Shown here piece after piece: positions 22,440-33,665 of a DNA stretch of 44,775 bases (positions are counted from its first letter, which is position 1; each line of letters opens with the position of its first letter). The stretch is from Gnetum montanum (Eukaryota > Streptophyta > Gnetopsida > Gnetales > Gnetaceae), in the NCBI GenBank assembly GCA_015680685.1, contig MNCI01037638.1, positions 235,994 to 280,768 on the forward strand. The letters run 5' to 3'. The position numbers and the translations under genes are program-made. Under the pieces are notes generated by a model. That model did no database searches, was not told the DNA's origin, and saw only the letters and a list, made by a program, of their open reading frames with translations.

Positions 22440-23482
22440 CTATTAACTTATGTTAATGGCAATGAAGCACAAGAGATCATCGATCAAGTCCATGAGGGAC
22501 TATGTGGAGGTCATATAGGTCCTAGGGCAATGGTAGCAAAAATTAGATGTCTAAACTATTATTGACCTTACATGGAAACCTAATGCATGTGCCACCCACT
22601 AAACTGCATACTATGCAGATCACATGGTCGTTCCAATGTTGGGGGTTGGACATCATAGCGCCTATAACACCTAAGTCTTCCACAGGGCGTAGCTTCATCA
22701 TTATTGTAACTAAATATTTTACAAAGTGGGTTGAATCCATTCCCCTTGGAAAGAAAACATCATAGTAGGTTTGCAAATTCATCCTAGATAACATAGTGAC
22801 CTAATTTGATCTTTCCATGACTATAGTCATAGACAACATGCCACAATTTAGCAGTGTAGAAACAAAAGCCTTCTATGAAAACCTTGGCATTAAACATTCC
22901 TTCTCATCATTGTACTACCTACAAGCGAATGGTTATGTAGAGGTTACAAACAAGATCATTGTTAACCTTTTGAAGAGGATGCTTAATAATAGAAAGCGAT
23001 GATGCCATGAACAACTAGTCTACATGCTATGGTCCTACCGCATGACATGCAGAACAATGCTAGGTAAGACACCATATAGTCTTGTGTATGGATCTGAAGC
23101 AATGTTGCCTCTTGAATTGTAGATCTCATCACTTCACATGATCCTCTCAAGCTTCATTGATGAGGTTCAAAATAATGAGTTGAGAACCATTGACCTCAAC
23201 TCTACAGAGGAGGAATGCATGCAAACACTTGATTGCATCGAGTGGTACCAAGAAAAGCAATGGCAAAAGCACTGTCACAATCAACATCAACATCCAATCA
23301 AGAAGGGGCACCTGGTCCTGAAGGTCATTTGTGAACTCATAGATAAGTTCTCAGCCAACTGGGAAGGGCCTTTCTTGGTCATAAAGGCATATGACAATGG
23401 AGCCTTCAAGTTTGCTAATCTAGATGGCAATAAGTTTGCTAATCCTATTAACCATAAGTACTTGAAGCCATATTACACCTGA
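22440..23482 (+). pseudogene. pol: E2 integrase, inactivated
   Basis: H-E-G-L-C-G-G-H marks the zinc region, but a deletion removes most of the part with the paired cysteines. The core has W-G-L-D-I-I-A-P, V-I-D-N-M-P-Q-F and Y-V-E-V-T-N-K, so the DDE residues are still readable although stops break the frame (near 22,765, 22,802 and 23,002). The C-terminal part (23,138-23,482) is open for 114 codons, with N-W-E-G-P-F-L-V and L-K-P-Y-Y. Confidence 0.85.
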
Positions 23483-23519
23483 TATGCAGTATCATGCCAA
23501 TGATAGAATCAAGGTAAGT

Positions 23520-23770
23520 GTATGTATGCTATGACATTAAACTGGCACAGATGTCTACCATGACATTAAACTAGCACAAAACATCCTTGGGATATGACAC
23601 TAAACTAGCACCATAGCATGGTCTGCTATGATCCTAAATTGGCCATCCACCATCTACTATGACATTAAACTCGCACATCATGATTTTCCCAAACCTTGAA
23701 CTCAGATAATGGCCTGCTAGGACCTTAAACTAGCACATCATGTGGTCTTTCAAGACCTAAAACTAGGTTC
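23520..23770. repeat. Post-pol array of E2 (AAACTRGCA motif)
   Basis: About seven degenerate copies of CTATGACATTAAACTAGCAC spaced 30-50 bp follow pol in the same place as the E1 array, with CpG sites changed to TpG or CpA. Confidence 0.75.
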
Positions 23771-23879
23771 ATAGTTCAACATCTATAATGCAACACACAT
23801 AACCCTACAAACAAGCAAGCAAGAATACTTTCAATCCTCTATCACTTGCCCACACTTCTTGGGTAGGATTGGGATGGGG

Positions 23880-25315
23880 TGTTGTAGTTCCAAAATGAAG
23901 TTCACATCATCATGAAAAAAAATCCTATGGGACATTTGTAGTGTCATTTTCCTTGGCATCTTGCTGATCTTCTAGAGATTCCTTTTGGCATCTTGCTGAC
24001 CTTCTATAGTTATGACCACCAACACTAATCATTCTGGTCATAGCTCTCACTATCAGCAATACTTGCTGGAGTTCTAGTAGTACTGTGGCACAGCCATAGC
24101 ACTACCATCTTCTAACCCTTACCATCGCATTAGTCTAGAAGAGCATCCGATAGCATGGATTCTTGCCTTGTGATTGAGTTTCTTGGCTCTTACCTTTGTT
24201 GAGAACTTTTGAGCACTTGCATCATTGCCTTTAGCCACTTGGGTGCTCACTTCTAGTGTGGCTATTGGAGCTTTCATAGCCTCCCATCACCAACACCTGC
24301 ATTGGCCTTCCTACTTTGGATATTGCATGCACTTGCAACTGACGTAGCACCCATAAACCTTGCAATGGCCTTGCAAATAAGACTTTTCCCTCATCTCATA
24401 TGGTGGTTTTTTTTCTTGTTTTCTCTATGTTGCATTTGTAGGATGAAGCCTTGGTGGCATTGTTCAAGGGTGTGTTTCATGAAGGTGATAGGGTACCACA
24501 TTACTTCAATGTGCCTTCTTTCAATCGTCTAGATACTTGAGAGTGCACATCTCTATCGTTCCCCTAGCCAACTAACCTCTACCTCTAGATTTTTCAATCT
24601 TCCACATCCCTTGCAAGCTTTCCTAATGCATGTGGAACCTTTCCTATAGTTAACCATTGAACCCATGATGGGTGTAATGCAACTCATTCCATGGGAAGCC
24701 TTTGTGAGTTGGTTAAAGCCCCAAATGAATGTAACACAACTCATCCTAGGGAGGAAACACCTTGTCCTACAAATGTGATGTGGTTGCCTCTAAGAAAATG
24801 TTGGTATGTAGTTCACCCAGCAACACAAAAGGAAGAAAAAGTGAAAAAGAAAAGATAAAAAAAAACAACAAAAGCAAAGAAAATAAAAAAACACAAAATA
24901 GAAAAATGGGACAAACCAAGTGCCCAATTCAAATGGCATAATTGTAGTCTTACAATCGATCTGACCCTAAATCAACCATCTAACAAGCACATCGATGAGA
25001 GGTTGAAATTCAAAGGGTAATCCATCTTCGCATGATGAATTTATCACAAGAACTCCAATGAGGGATCATGCCTTGGCAACCAACTAACATAAGGTTTCAT
25101 CCTAACAGTAAATAGCCCTCTCCATTTGATGTCCCTTGACCCATCTTCCTTTCCCTATCATACTTCACTTCCTTGGCACTCTCAAGCATAGTGAATTATC
25201 ATCCAAGAAGGCACTAATGAATAGTGTTGATGTCATGTTCATCATGGTGTTTCATATTCTTTATCGACATCTCTTAGGTTAATCCTTCGGATGTCAATGA
25301 AGAGGGGCCAATGAA
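23880..25315 (+). repeat. LTR-like sequence of E2, cut by assembly gap
   Basis: This starts at TGTTGTAG after GATTGGGATGGGG. It aligns in patches with the E1 LTR (CATCACTATCAG near 24,040, GTAACACAACTC near 24,732, and the hairpin at 25,245). It ends at the N at 25,316. Confidence 0.5.
24995..25315 (+). repeat. Left arm of 321-bp inverted duplication
   Basis: This is the reverse complement of 25,352-25,672, with one mismatch seen (near 25,147). An N stands at 25,316, directly after this arm. Confidence 0.95.
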
Positions 25316-25351
25316 NGTCATTGAATTGCACAAGCCCAAAATTGGTGGTGT

Positions 25352-25672
25352 TTCATTGGCCCCTCTTCATTGACATCCGAAGGATTAACCTAAGAGATGT
25401 CGATAAAGAATATGAAACACCATGATGAACATGACATCAACACTATTCATTAGTGCCTTCTTGGATGATAATTCACTATGCTTGAGAGTGCCAAGGAAGT
25501 GAAGTATGATAGGGAAAGGGAGATGGGTCAAGGGACATCAAATGGAGAGGGCTATTTACTGTTAGGATGAAACCTTATGTTAGTTGGTTGCCAAGGCATG
25601 ATCCCTCATTGGAGTTCTTGTGATAAATTCATCATGCGAAGATGGATTACCCTTTGAATTTCAACCTCTCAT
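25352..25672 (-). repeat. Right arm of 321-bp inverted duplication
   Basis: This mirrors 24,995-25,315. Single N characters at 25,316 and 25,673 bound the 356-base segment that contains it. In DNA where paired repeats differ by about 10% or more, a near-perfect inverted copy ending exactly at Ns is best read as a small contig placed in the wrong orientation. It extends the E2 LTR by 35 bases, 25,317-25,351 read on the minus strand. Confidence 0.9.
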
Positions 25673-25673
25673 N

Positions 25674-26218
25674 CAGGATGAAAAAAATAGTTCATAAAAT
25701 TTTCTATCTCTTGAGTAGTTACGCTTTTCTATGTTGCATAATGTAGTAAGCTTGACATAATTTTCAAGGCCTAATTTTTCCTAAGTGTTGGACAAGGATC
25801 TGTTAAGCTAGCTCAACATGGAAGATGTGTTTGGCCATTTTCTAACTTGTAGGCTACCTATCTTGCTACACCCTAGAGTGTGATTAGTGTTTCATGAAGA
25901 AACATTACAAATTTCATCAAAATTTATCAAATTATTCATGTTACACTCTACTACACTATGTAGCATAGCTAGCTTGACAGGTGTGGCAAGTCAAAATTTG
26001 CAAAATTTCACTAAGTGTTCTTGCTATTCTCTACTATGTTGTGTAGTGTAGACAGCTTAACACATAAAAAGTGCTTTGACAACCTCAAAAAGCCTCTAGA
26101 AGTTAGCATCAACCTTCATCTTAGTTCAAACATCCCTCTGATAGCCAAGATCAGTAGTTTGCATTTTTTTTACACTACCTATTGATCCTTGAAATTGTCC
26201 CTACACTTGATCCTACTC
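25674..26218. repeat. Dispersed repeat related to 14,390-14,720
   Basis: It shares the order of words with the block left of the E2 antisense gene, including CTAAGTGTTGG, AAGGATCT and ATCTTGCTAC versus CTATCCTACTA. No coding sequence was recognised. It ends at a purine run, AAAAGAGGGGGAATA. Confidence 0.5.
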
Positions 26219-26233
26219 AAAAGAGGGGGAATA

Positions 26234-27090
26234 TGTAGTCTCGGAGCATAGTCTCCAAGTTGCATTGTTTTGACATTGTTTGTAGGTACATGGTAGTCTC
26301 TCAAACTCTAGCACATGTACTCTAGGTAGTGTAATCATAGTTCAATAGTCTTTGGGGTTCCCATTCTTGTCTTGTAGAGTGTAACACTTTGCCACAAAGA
26401 GTGTAACATGTTAGCATGACTCATCTATGCTCATACCACATGGCACCCATGCCACATGGCATCCAATCTACATTTCAAGCCAAACCTAACCCTATAAATA
26501 CCCTAATGTTCATCACTTTAGGTGTTGGAAAATCATAAGAGCATTGAGAATTTGAGCATTCCTATCATCTTTGCTACTTTCGCACTTGAGCATCCAAGCT
26601 TAACACCTTGGTGAGTACCACGATGCAATCTTCCCTTGCACCTGTAGAGCATGATGACAGCCAACCCAGTATGTCCAGCCTCCCTTGCAACTTCTAGCAT
26701 TATTTCTTGGACATCCTAAAGACTGTGAATGCATTGCTATACTACCACTGTGCCTGTCTAACACTACGTACCATTTTCACATCCTATTCAAGCAAAAGTT
26801 ACGCTTCCTAATTTTGTGGTGGTGTATTTCTCTACTCTCAAAATTTTGTTTCATTTTCTTTCTCAGCATTTGTTTCCAATTTTTAGCATAATTGTTGCAT
26901 TTCTCTACTGTTGATATGTATTTGAATGTTTATGTCACTATTTTTGGGTCGAGACTCTACACTATGCTCTTGCTTGTTATCCTTGCTTCCACTTGTAACG
27001 CTCCATAAACTCCTTTTACAAATGGTTATTCTTACATCATGTAAGTCCCTGTCTAATTAACCAGACCATTTAGGGCACCTCATTTCTATT
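26234..27090 (+). repeat. LTR-like block, possibly E3 5' or solo LTR
   Basis: AAAAGAGGGGGAATA (26,219-26,233) precedes TGTAGTCTCGG, a good polypurine-tract to LTR-start transition. A TATA box (TATAAATA) lies at 26,493-26,500. The tail at 27,041-27,090 matches the E1 block at 11,463-11,530. E3 pol sequence begins about 80 bp later. Without a matching partner I cannot tell a 5' LTR of E3 from a solo LTR. Confidence 0.45.
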
Positions 27091-27169
27091 TCCCCAACAT
27101 AGCCCTTGCAGAAATTCAAGGTTAGGCTGTATGCCCGTGGACCTCTCAGTGTTCTAACCACTGACGTTT

Positions 27170-28271
27170 TTGGATGTCACAAGTTCAACCTCCATTACAT
27201 CTCTCAATCCTCAACAAAAGTTCAAGCTATAACTATACAACTCATAGTTTCACTAGTTGATGACCAAGTAGCCATAGACTTTGAGTTCCCTAATGAACAC
27301 ATTAACACAATTAGCCAAGTGCCTAAGGGTTATCAGGTAGTCATGAACTTTGATAGAGCTTCAACCATCCATGGGGCTATTGCTACTACCATCATAACAT
27401 TTCCATCTAGTGAAATCCAACCCTTTGCATATCATTTTGGATTTCCATGTACCAACGACATAGTAAAATATGAGGGTTTGATCAGAGGAACGATGGTAGC
27501 TTGTGACCTAGGCATTAGATGCCTACCATTAAAGGCAACTTACAACTCGTGGTTAACCAAGTAACCAAAGTATATGCATGCAAACCTAAGCATTTACAAT
27601 CTTATTGTGACCTAGGAAAGAAATTACTACAATAATTCATAGATGTTGATATCCAACACATACTTTCAAATGAAAATGCCATAGCTAATATAATTGCAAC
27701 ATTGGCCCTTAGTGTGACACTAGATATGTTTAGCAAGTTCCCTACCTTAATAGTGGATTGTGCTACTCCCATTACATAGAACATTAAGGTTACCTTTGTT
27801 ACCATCATTCATAATACTCCTTCCAAGGAGTGGTATGATAATATCAAAATTTTCCTTATGCATGGTGAATCCTCATAGTGCCTGATCACTTCTTAGAAAG
27901 ATGCCATACACAAGTGATCAAAGTAGTATGTCATCATAGGTGATAACACATGATGTCAACCATCCAATTATGGCATACTCCTAAAGTGCTTAGGCAAAAT
28001 TGAAGCCAAAATAGTCCTAGAGGAGTTTCATGAGGGTGTTTGTTGTGGACATATAGGACCTAAATCCATGGCCACTAAGACTATATGGTTAGGCTACTAT
28101 TGACCCCATATGAAAAATGACTTCCTACAAAAGGTTAAGCAATTTGACACATGCCAACGATATAGCAACCTTATACATATATCACCAACTAAGTTACATA
28201 TGACCTAGATAACATGGTAATTTTAATGATGGGACTTAGATATCATTAGATCCATAACACCTAAATATACT
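27170..28271 (+). pseudogene. pol: E3 pol fragment, first half (RNase H end to integrase start)
   Basis: This begins abruptly inside RNase H (F-N-L-H-Y-I-S-Q-S), so RT and everything before it is deleted. The second RNase H runs M-N-F-D-R-A-S-T to K-Y-E-G-L-I-R-G; its catalytic glutamate is changed to K. The integrase N-terminal part shows F-H-E-G-V and D-T-C-Q-R-Y-S-N and breaks off after I-T-P-K at 28,271, exactly at the E4 LTR. The continuation is at 38,326. Confidence 0.85.
28267..28271 (+). other. Left target-site duplication of E4 (degraded)
   Basis: ATACT here versus CTACC at 38,326-38,330 (three of five bases equal). Joining the flanks with one copy restores the integrase reading seen at the same place in E1 (near 7938), which supports the insertion site even though the duplication has decayed. 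Confidence 0.55.
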
Positions 28272-28284
28272 TGATGAGAGTGGT

Positions 28285-28470
28285 TACTCTAGTGGTTCAT
28301 TCTAATTATTAGAGTAGTTACTCTAGCAGTTTATTCTAATTATTAGAGTAGTTACTTTAGTATATTCTAATTATTAGAGTAGTTACTCTAGCGGTTTATT
28401 CTAATTATTAGAGTAGTTACTCTAGTGATTTATTCTAATTATTAGAGTAGTTACTCTAATTATTAGAGTA
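28285..28470. repeat. 34-bp tandem repeat in E4 5' LTR
   Basis: Five to six units of AGTTACTCTAGYGGTTTATT followed by CTAATTATTAGAGT. The halves TCTAATTATTAGA and GAGTAGTTACTC are both near-palindromes. The 3' LTR keeps only two to three units, so copy number changed after insertion. Confidence 0.85.
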
Positions 28471-28484
28471 GTTTCTCCCAAGCC

Positions 28485-28492
28485 TATAAATA
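28485..28492 (+). promoter_or_regulatory. TATA box of E4 5' LTR
   Basis: TATAAATA, conserved in the 3' LTR at 37,563-37,570. It marks the U3/R promoter of the element. Confidence 0.65.
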
Positions 28493-29147
28493 CAGTGCCT
28501 AGGTGCATAATTGGAAAAGAGGAAGTCTTTTAGCAGTTAAGTAGTGAAACTCTTGTAGTCTATTTGAAAGTTAGAGTATTTTCCAAGTGCTTGCAATAGG
28601 AGGTCTAAGTGTGGATGGATCTTTATTCTTAGGCATTTATTTTATTTTATTTTATTTTATGCACTTTATATTTCTATTATTAGCATAGTAATTCATTTTG
28701 ATCAATTAAGAAAATCGTTAAATTACACAAGCATGACCACTTCGAGAATGCTTGTAACACTTGGTAACCCAGTAACAATTAGTGTTTGGTAATCCTAATA
28801 GTGTTGCAATGGTTCAAGATGTGTACAAAAATTGGGAATAGATATTGGTGTTAGGATTAGTTAGAACTTAGTTAATGGGTAGTTAAGTTAAATTAGTCAC
28901 TTAGTTATCTCTCTCCTTCCCTACTAGTGTTGTACATAAAAACATAAAAGCTATATAAATCATATGCCTCAAGCTTACTTAACCATACAATTGTGACATA
29001 CAAGTAAGCTTGGGAAGACAATGATCAACCAACCTATCTTTGTTCCACAAGGGTGTATAACCACTTAGTTCTTGGAATTTGACTAGATTGTGCATGAAAT
29101 GCTCTTATTCGTATGGTTAAGCATAGGGATACCTTGTCGTGCATCAT

Positions 29148-29166
29148 TGGCACCGTTGCTAGGGAC
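29148..29166 (+). promoter_or_regulatory. Primer binding site of E4, tRNA-Asp type
   Basis: TGGCACCGTTGCTAGGGAC starts one base after the LTR. The known Athila-group site is complementary to the 3' end of tRNA-Asp (TGGCGCCGTTGCCGGGGA); the differences are transitions, one of them at a CpG. Confidence 0.8.
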
Positions 29167-29221
29167 TTAGTTGTTTGTGCGCTAACTAGAACATAGGAAA
29201 TCATTCACATCATTGGAATGA

Positions 29222-31250
29222 ATCCTTAGGGTTGGTTGAGAAAATAATAAACAAGGGTACATCACACACTGAACAGACAAGTATGTCTCCTTCTTCATAC
29301 GGAAGTGCCTCATCGCCTAGGTCTGAAACAGGAAATAGTTGGTGGCGTAATACACATGACATTGATCCGCTAGTCCGTCAACAATTTCGAGTGGTATATA
29401 TTCATCCTAATGATTATATACTAGACTTAACCTTTATCCTCCATCAAGACAAACAACTATGTTGATGAGACTTAGAAGGTAACATAGTGTTACCTCCCAA
29501 TCGTTTAGTCCCCAGCATGCTTCTTCATGCTCTCAGATGAATTGGCATGCCGCACTTACATGAAGAATATGTTGTGCAAGACCATGACTTGAGAGAATAC
29601 CATTCCACAAAGGCACAACATCAAAGGGACTTGCAACAGGAGAGACATCATAATTCTTTGAAGGGTAAGTGGTCCCAGGATGCCCCACATGTCTTAAGTG
29701 AAAATGAGGATGGTGAACCTACCTCAAGAAGTCACCCACATAACAATGTTCCTCCCCTTGACTTTGGCCAAGGGGTTTTGTATCGGAACCTTGATTCCAT
29801 TATTCATAACCTAGGTTCTGATACCCATGGGCACAAAGGGTCTGAAAAAGGAACAAGAACTCATGATAAAGATGGACATTCTGATTGCAATTGCGATCAA
29901 GGCTGAGACCGCAGAAGAGAAGGTAGTAGACACTATCATGGTGATGATTCCCCTTCCTCTTCACCTTCATCATCTCCTTCATCCTCTCCTTCAATATCTA
30001 GACACATTCATAAAGAAAAAGATCATGGGGATAAAGGTAGGCAAAGTGGTATTCATAGAGGAAACAACCAAGAAAGGGAACAAGGGAACTCTAGAGAGTC
30101 ACGACATATAAGAAGGAAGAGTAGGGAAGAACGTAGGGATCATAGACTCCATGGACGAGATGATCATGATGAACCCCTCCTTGCTACTCAAAGTATGTTG
30201 GACATAACTAAGGTTGTTAGAATTCCAACAAGGCACCAGAAAGATAGTAGGATCAAGAGATTAGATATGAATAATATCCCCCGATTTAAAGGGGAATACA
30301 ACACTAATCCTCAAAATCACTTACAAGAATTCCATGATGCATGTGCCTTACAAAATACAGAGAACAAATGGCGAAAACATAAGTTGTTTCCACAAACTCT
30401 AGTTAAAGAGGTGGAAAGCTAGTATCAATTTTTAGAATTGGAATCCATTCATAGGTGGAGTACTATGTTAAAAATATTTAATGATAAGTACCAAACGTAC
30501 TCTCGAGTGTCTAACTTGTGAAAGAAAATCCAAAGCTAGAAACAAGGAGGACATGAACCCCTCGATGCTACCATGGGCCAATACTATGCACTATTACATT
30601 GTTGTCCTGGCCATGGTTAGTCAAAAAGGGATCAACTGTGCCATCTCATGGATGGGCTTAGGCATGAAATGAGAAGAATCCTTGGGACTTATGCCCAAGG
30701 AAGACTATTCGAGCTTAGGTCCCATCAAATTCAAAGACTATTGGAGCAAATTGCTAAGGAAGAAGGTGAGCTATGGAAGAGAAAAAGTGTAGAAGAGTAT
30801 AATAGAGATCCTTCCCTTTGGAAGAGGGGAGTAAGATTTTGTGAGGATGAAGAAGAGTCACCACTCGAAGAGACGGTGAATATGAAAACTTTGCCTATCC
30901 AAAAGATGACATTAGAAGCTTCGGAAAAAGTAGACCAAATATGGGATTCCCTAGACAATAGATTTTAAATTATTTTTAAAATAGTAGAGGAGTCTCAAAT
31001 GTAAGGTAGTGAGAAAAGAAAAAAGAAAGAGGCTAAACATGCATGTAGCAAGGGTAAGGGCAAAGTTTCCATCATTGAAGAGGTTGTGGATTCAGAAACA
31101 TACAATGATAGTGGATGTAAGATATGTCAATATGATCATCCTAAGGGATGTTACTCTGTAATCTGACATCTATAGGAGTCTGGGCTGTATGCACTCAACC
31201 CACGATTAAACAAAAGGTAAACACCTCAAAGGTTACCTTATCCTCAAGGT
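29222..31250 (+). pseudogene. gag: E4 gag, fragmented
   Basis: Capsid-nucleocapsid polyprotein that would package the RNA. Pieces in several frames: a serine-rich N-terminus (29,232-29,465), a charged region (29,547-30,110), and a core with I-P-R-F-K-G-E-Y and F-H-D-A-C-A (30,195-30,422). The core continues after one stop with Y-Q-F-L-E-L-E-S-I-H-R-W, the typical retrotransposon gag helix. A basic/acidic tail follows (30,648-30,968). A zinc-knuckle-like C-K-I-C-x3-H-x3-C lies at 31,116-31,151. Stops and frameshifts separate the pieces. Confidence 0.75.
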
Positions 31251-31673
31251 AATCCAAGGTAGTTCCACCAACCCTTAACATATTATCCCAGTGGAACTCC
31301 ACCACAACCAATTAAGCAATATTAACAATGGTAGCACCCATAATCATGGGGAATGCCACCACCAAGGCAACAGTATCCTTACCAGCAACCTAACCCATAT
31401 GGATATTACCTGCAGCAGCCAATCTCCCCACATGAAACTACTAGTCACATCACTCCTCAACCTCACTAACAAGCCCATGAGTATTATGGGACTCCTTCTT
31501 CTAGGGGTGATATTCCACAAGCATATCATCCTTCTCATCTAGCTACATCTCTTCCACCAATAGCTCCACTACCACCTACTCCAACTATGTAGGGTGAAAT
31601 CCCTACCCAGTCGTAGCAATGTAATGCCATAAGGACTGTTAACTCTCAACCTACTATTGGTTCCAATAACCAC

Positions 31674-32126
31674 ATGAAGAAAATACCTTTCTTTAGAGCC
31701 GATAGTCCAACCAAACCCTTAAAATCACAAGCGAATGATTCTTTAGATGCCTTAGTATCAATCAAAAATTTAGAGCCTCCTGCAACTCAACCACCACACT
31801 CAATGCATATAGTCATGCTAACACATGTCATCATTGATTGTATCAAAGTTGGCCACCTTCCCAAGAAATTCTCTAATCTTGGGAGTCCTATGATATACTT
31901 ACAAGTTGCTAGAAATGCGCCATGCAAGGCTCTTTTGGATTTAGGTTCTGGTTTCAACCTGATTTCTCAAGAAATGTACAAGGCTTGGAATTTGCCTCCA
32001 TTGGAAAAGAGGAACATCCATCTAGAATTGGCCAACCAGTCCATCACTATTCCATTGGGACTAGTGGAAGACATTGTTACCACTATTTGTGGGTGGTCAT
32101 ACCCAGCTGACTTTCTAGTGATTTAG
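31674..32126 (+). pseudogene. pol: E4 aspartic protease
   Basis: A 150-codon open frame. The active-site word L-L-D-L-G-S-G (31,932-31,952) matches the D-L-G form usual in Athila proteases, with I-S-Q-E-M-Y behind it and the second hydrophobic word at I-P-L-G-L-V-E-D. It ends at a stop after D-F-L-V-I. It would cut Gag-Pol. The domain itself is unbroken, but the frames before and after it are not. Confidence 0.8.
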
Positions 32127-32789
32127 GTAAACAACAGTAAGGGGGACTTCCCAATCATAATGGGAAGAGCATGGGTAAGAACCATCAATGCATGCCTATG
32201 AATCCATGATCTTTCCCTAAAAATATCAAAGGAAAATAAATTTGGAAAGATTGAGAAGAAGAAAGTTTCGTTCATCACATATAGTGACACAAGGTGTAAT
32301 TGCATGCAGAGGTCATGGTTTATGCAAAGTTTAACATTGCCTACATGCAATTAGTGTGCACAAGTGATCAACATACAAAGATGTCTATATGTATCAACTA
32401 CACAATAAGAAGACACCCAGTGACTGATAGCTAATTATGAAAGGAGTTCACTCATATGCATGGAACCAACTAAGAGTTTGACTTGTGCTTACATCAATAA
32501 CATAGATGCATTAGAGTAATTCCACCACCAAATTCCAAGTCTTAACCTTGAAAATATCAACTGGGGGAAGTTGGAAATCTCTGAGAAATTTAAGCAAGAG
32601 CCCCTTGAGCTAAAACCATTACCCATCGGTATGGAATACACATTCTTTAAAAATGGAAAGCTGGTAATTATTAACGCTAAGCTTGCTCTGCAATAAAAAG
32701 AGAGACAACTAAAAGTGATAAATCGATGGTCGAAATCCTTCACTTGGTCATATCCCAAATTAACTAGAATAGATCCTAGGATATGCTAA

Positions 32790-33665
32790 CATAGAATTTA
32801 CATTGACACCTCCATGAAGCCTCGAAGACAACTGTAGAGGCAATTGAACCCTAAGTTGAAGCAAGTAGTTAAGGAAGAAATCAAATAGCTTCTCAAGGCT
32901 AGGTTCATATACCCCATTGCTTATAGAAAATGGGTTAGCCCCTTAATTATTGTGCCTAAAAAGGGAGGCAAATGGAGGATGTGCATAGATTTCAGGCAAC
33001 TAAATATGGAAACATTCAAAGATCACTTTCCATTGCCATTTGTTGACCAAGTCTTAGACACCATCGTAGGGCATCACTATTACAATTTTCTGGATGGATA
33101 TAGTAGATATAACCAAATACAAATAGCCCCAGAAGACTAAGCCAAGACTATGTTCACCAGTCCTTAGGGAATGTTTGCATACAAACAAATGTTGTTTGGC
33201 TTGTGTAAAGCCCCTACAACATTTCAACAACTAGTTCTAAGCATATTCCAATAGCAGATAGGAAATGGCGTGGAGGTCTTTATGGATAACTTTTCCACTT
33301 ATGGAGAAAAATTTGATCAAGCCTTGGACCAGTTAGAGCAAGTGTTAAAAAGATGTGTAGAAATAAATTTGAGGCTCAACTAGTAGAAAAGCCATTTGAT
33401 GGTCCAAGAAGGCGTAGTACTAGGGCACAAAATCTCACACACAAGGATAGAGGTAGACCCTAAGAAAATCAAAATTATCCAAGGAATTACCTATCAACTG
33501 GAAACTATCAAAGATATTCAGACATTCCTTGGACATATTGGCTACTATAGGAGATTTATTGAGAACTTTTCAAAGGTTTCCAAACTATTGGTGGAATTAA
33601 CGAAAAAGGACATACCTTTCAAGTGGACTACGGAATGCGAATTAGCTTTCCAAACTCTAAAATAG
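32790..33665 (+). pseudogene. pol: E4 reverse transcriptase, inactivated
   Basis: Motifs in order: I-V-P-K-K-G-G-K-W-R-M-C-I-D-F-R, F-P-L-P-F-V-D-Q-V-L, F-L-D-G-Y-S-R-Y-N-Q-I, and then F-M-D-N-F-S at 33,279-33,290 where FMDD is expected, so a catalytic aspartate is lost. The open stretch 33,396-33,665 holds L-G-H-K-I-S and F-L-G-H-I-G-Y-Y-R-R-F-I. Stops lie near 33,138, 33,168, 33,253 and 33,381. Confidence 0.88.

Larger units (their letters stand above)
14280..25315 (+). mobile_element. E2: second Tat/Ogre-like element, heavily decayed
   Basis: It has the same order as E1: antisense gene, RT, RNase H, second RNase H, integrase, AAACTRGCA array and LTR-like sequence. CpG is almost absent; for example, the first 180 bases of its RT region contain none, while the E1 counterpart has several per 100 bases. 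Stops and frameshifts are dense. The right side ends at an N (25,316), where the assembly appears broken, so the true 3' end is unknown. No gag or protease was found between E1 and the antisense gene. Confidence 0.72.
28272..29146 (+). repeat. E4 5' LTR
   Basis: 875 bp, TGATGAGAG...GCATCA. It holds a 34-bp tandem array (28,285-28,470) and TATAAATA (28,485-28,492). Compared with the 3' LTR it has more array units but lacks about 80 bp that includes the AATAAA signal. Confidence 0.93.

Noticed and set aside
24995-25672. Inverted repeat as a foldback transposon or MITE
   Set aside because: Near-perfect arms ending exactly at N characters fit an assembly join better, and no target duplication is visible.
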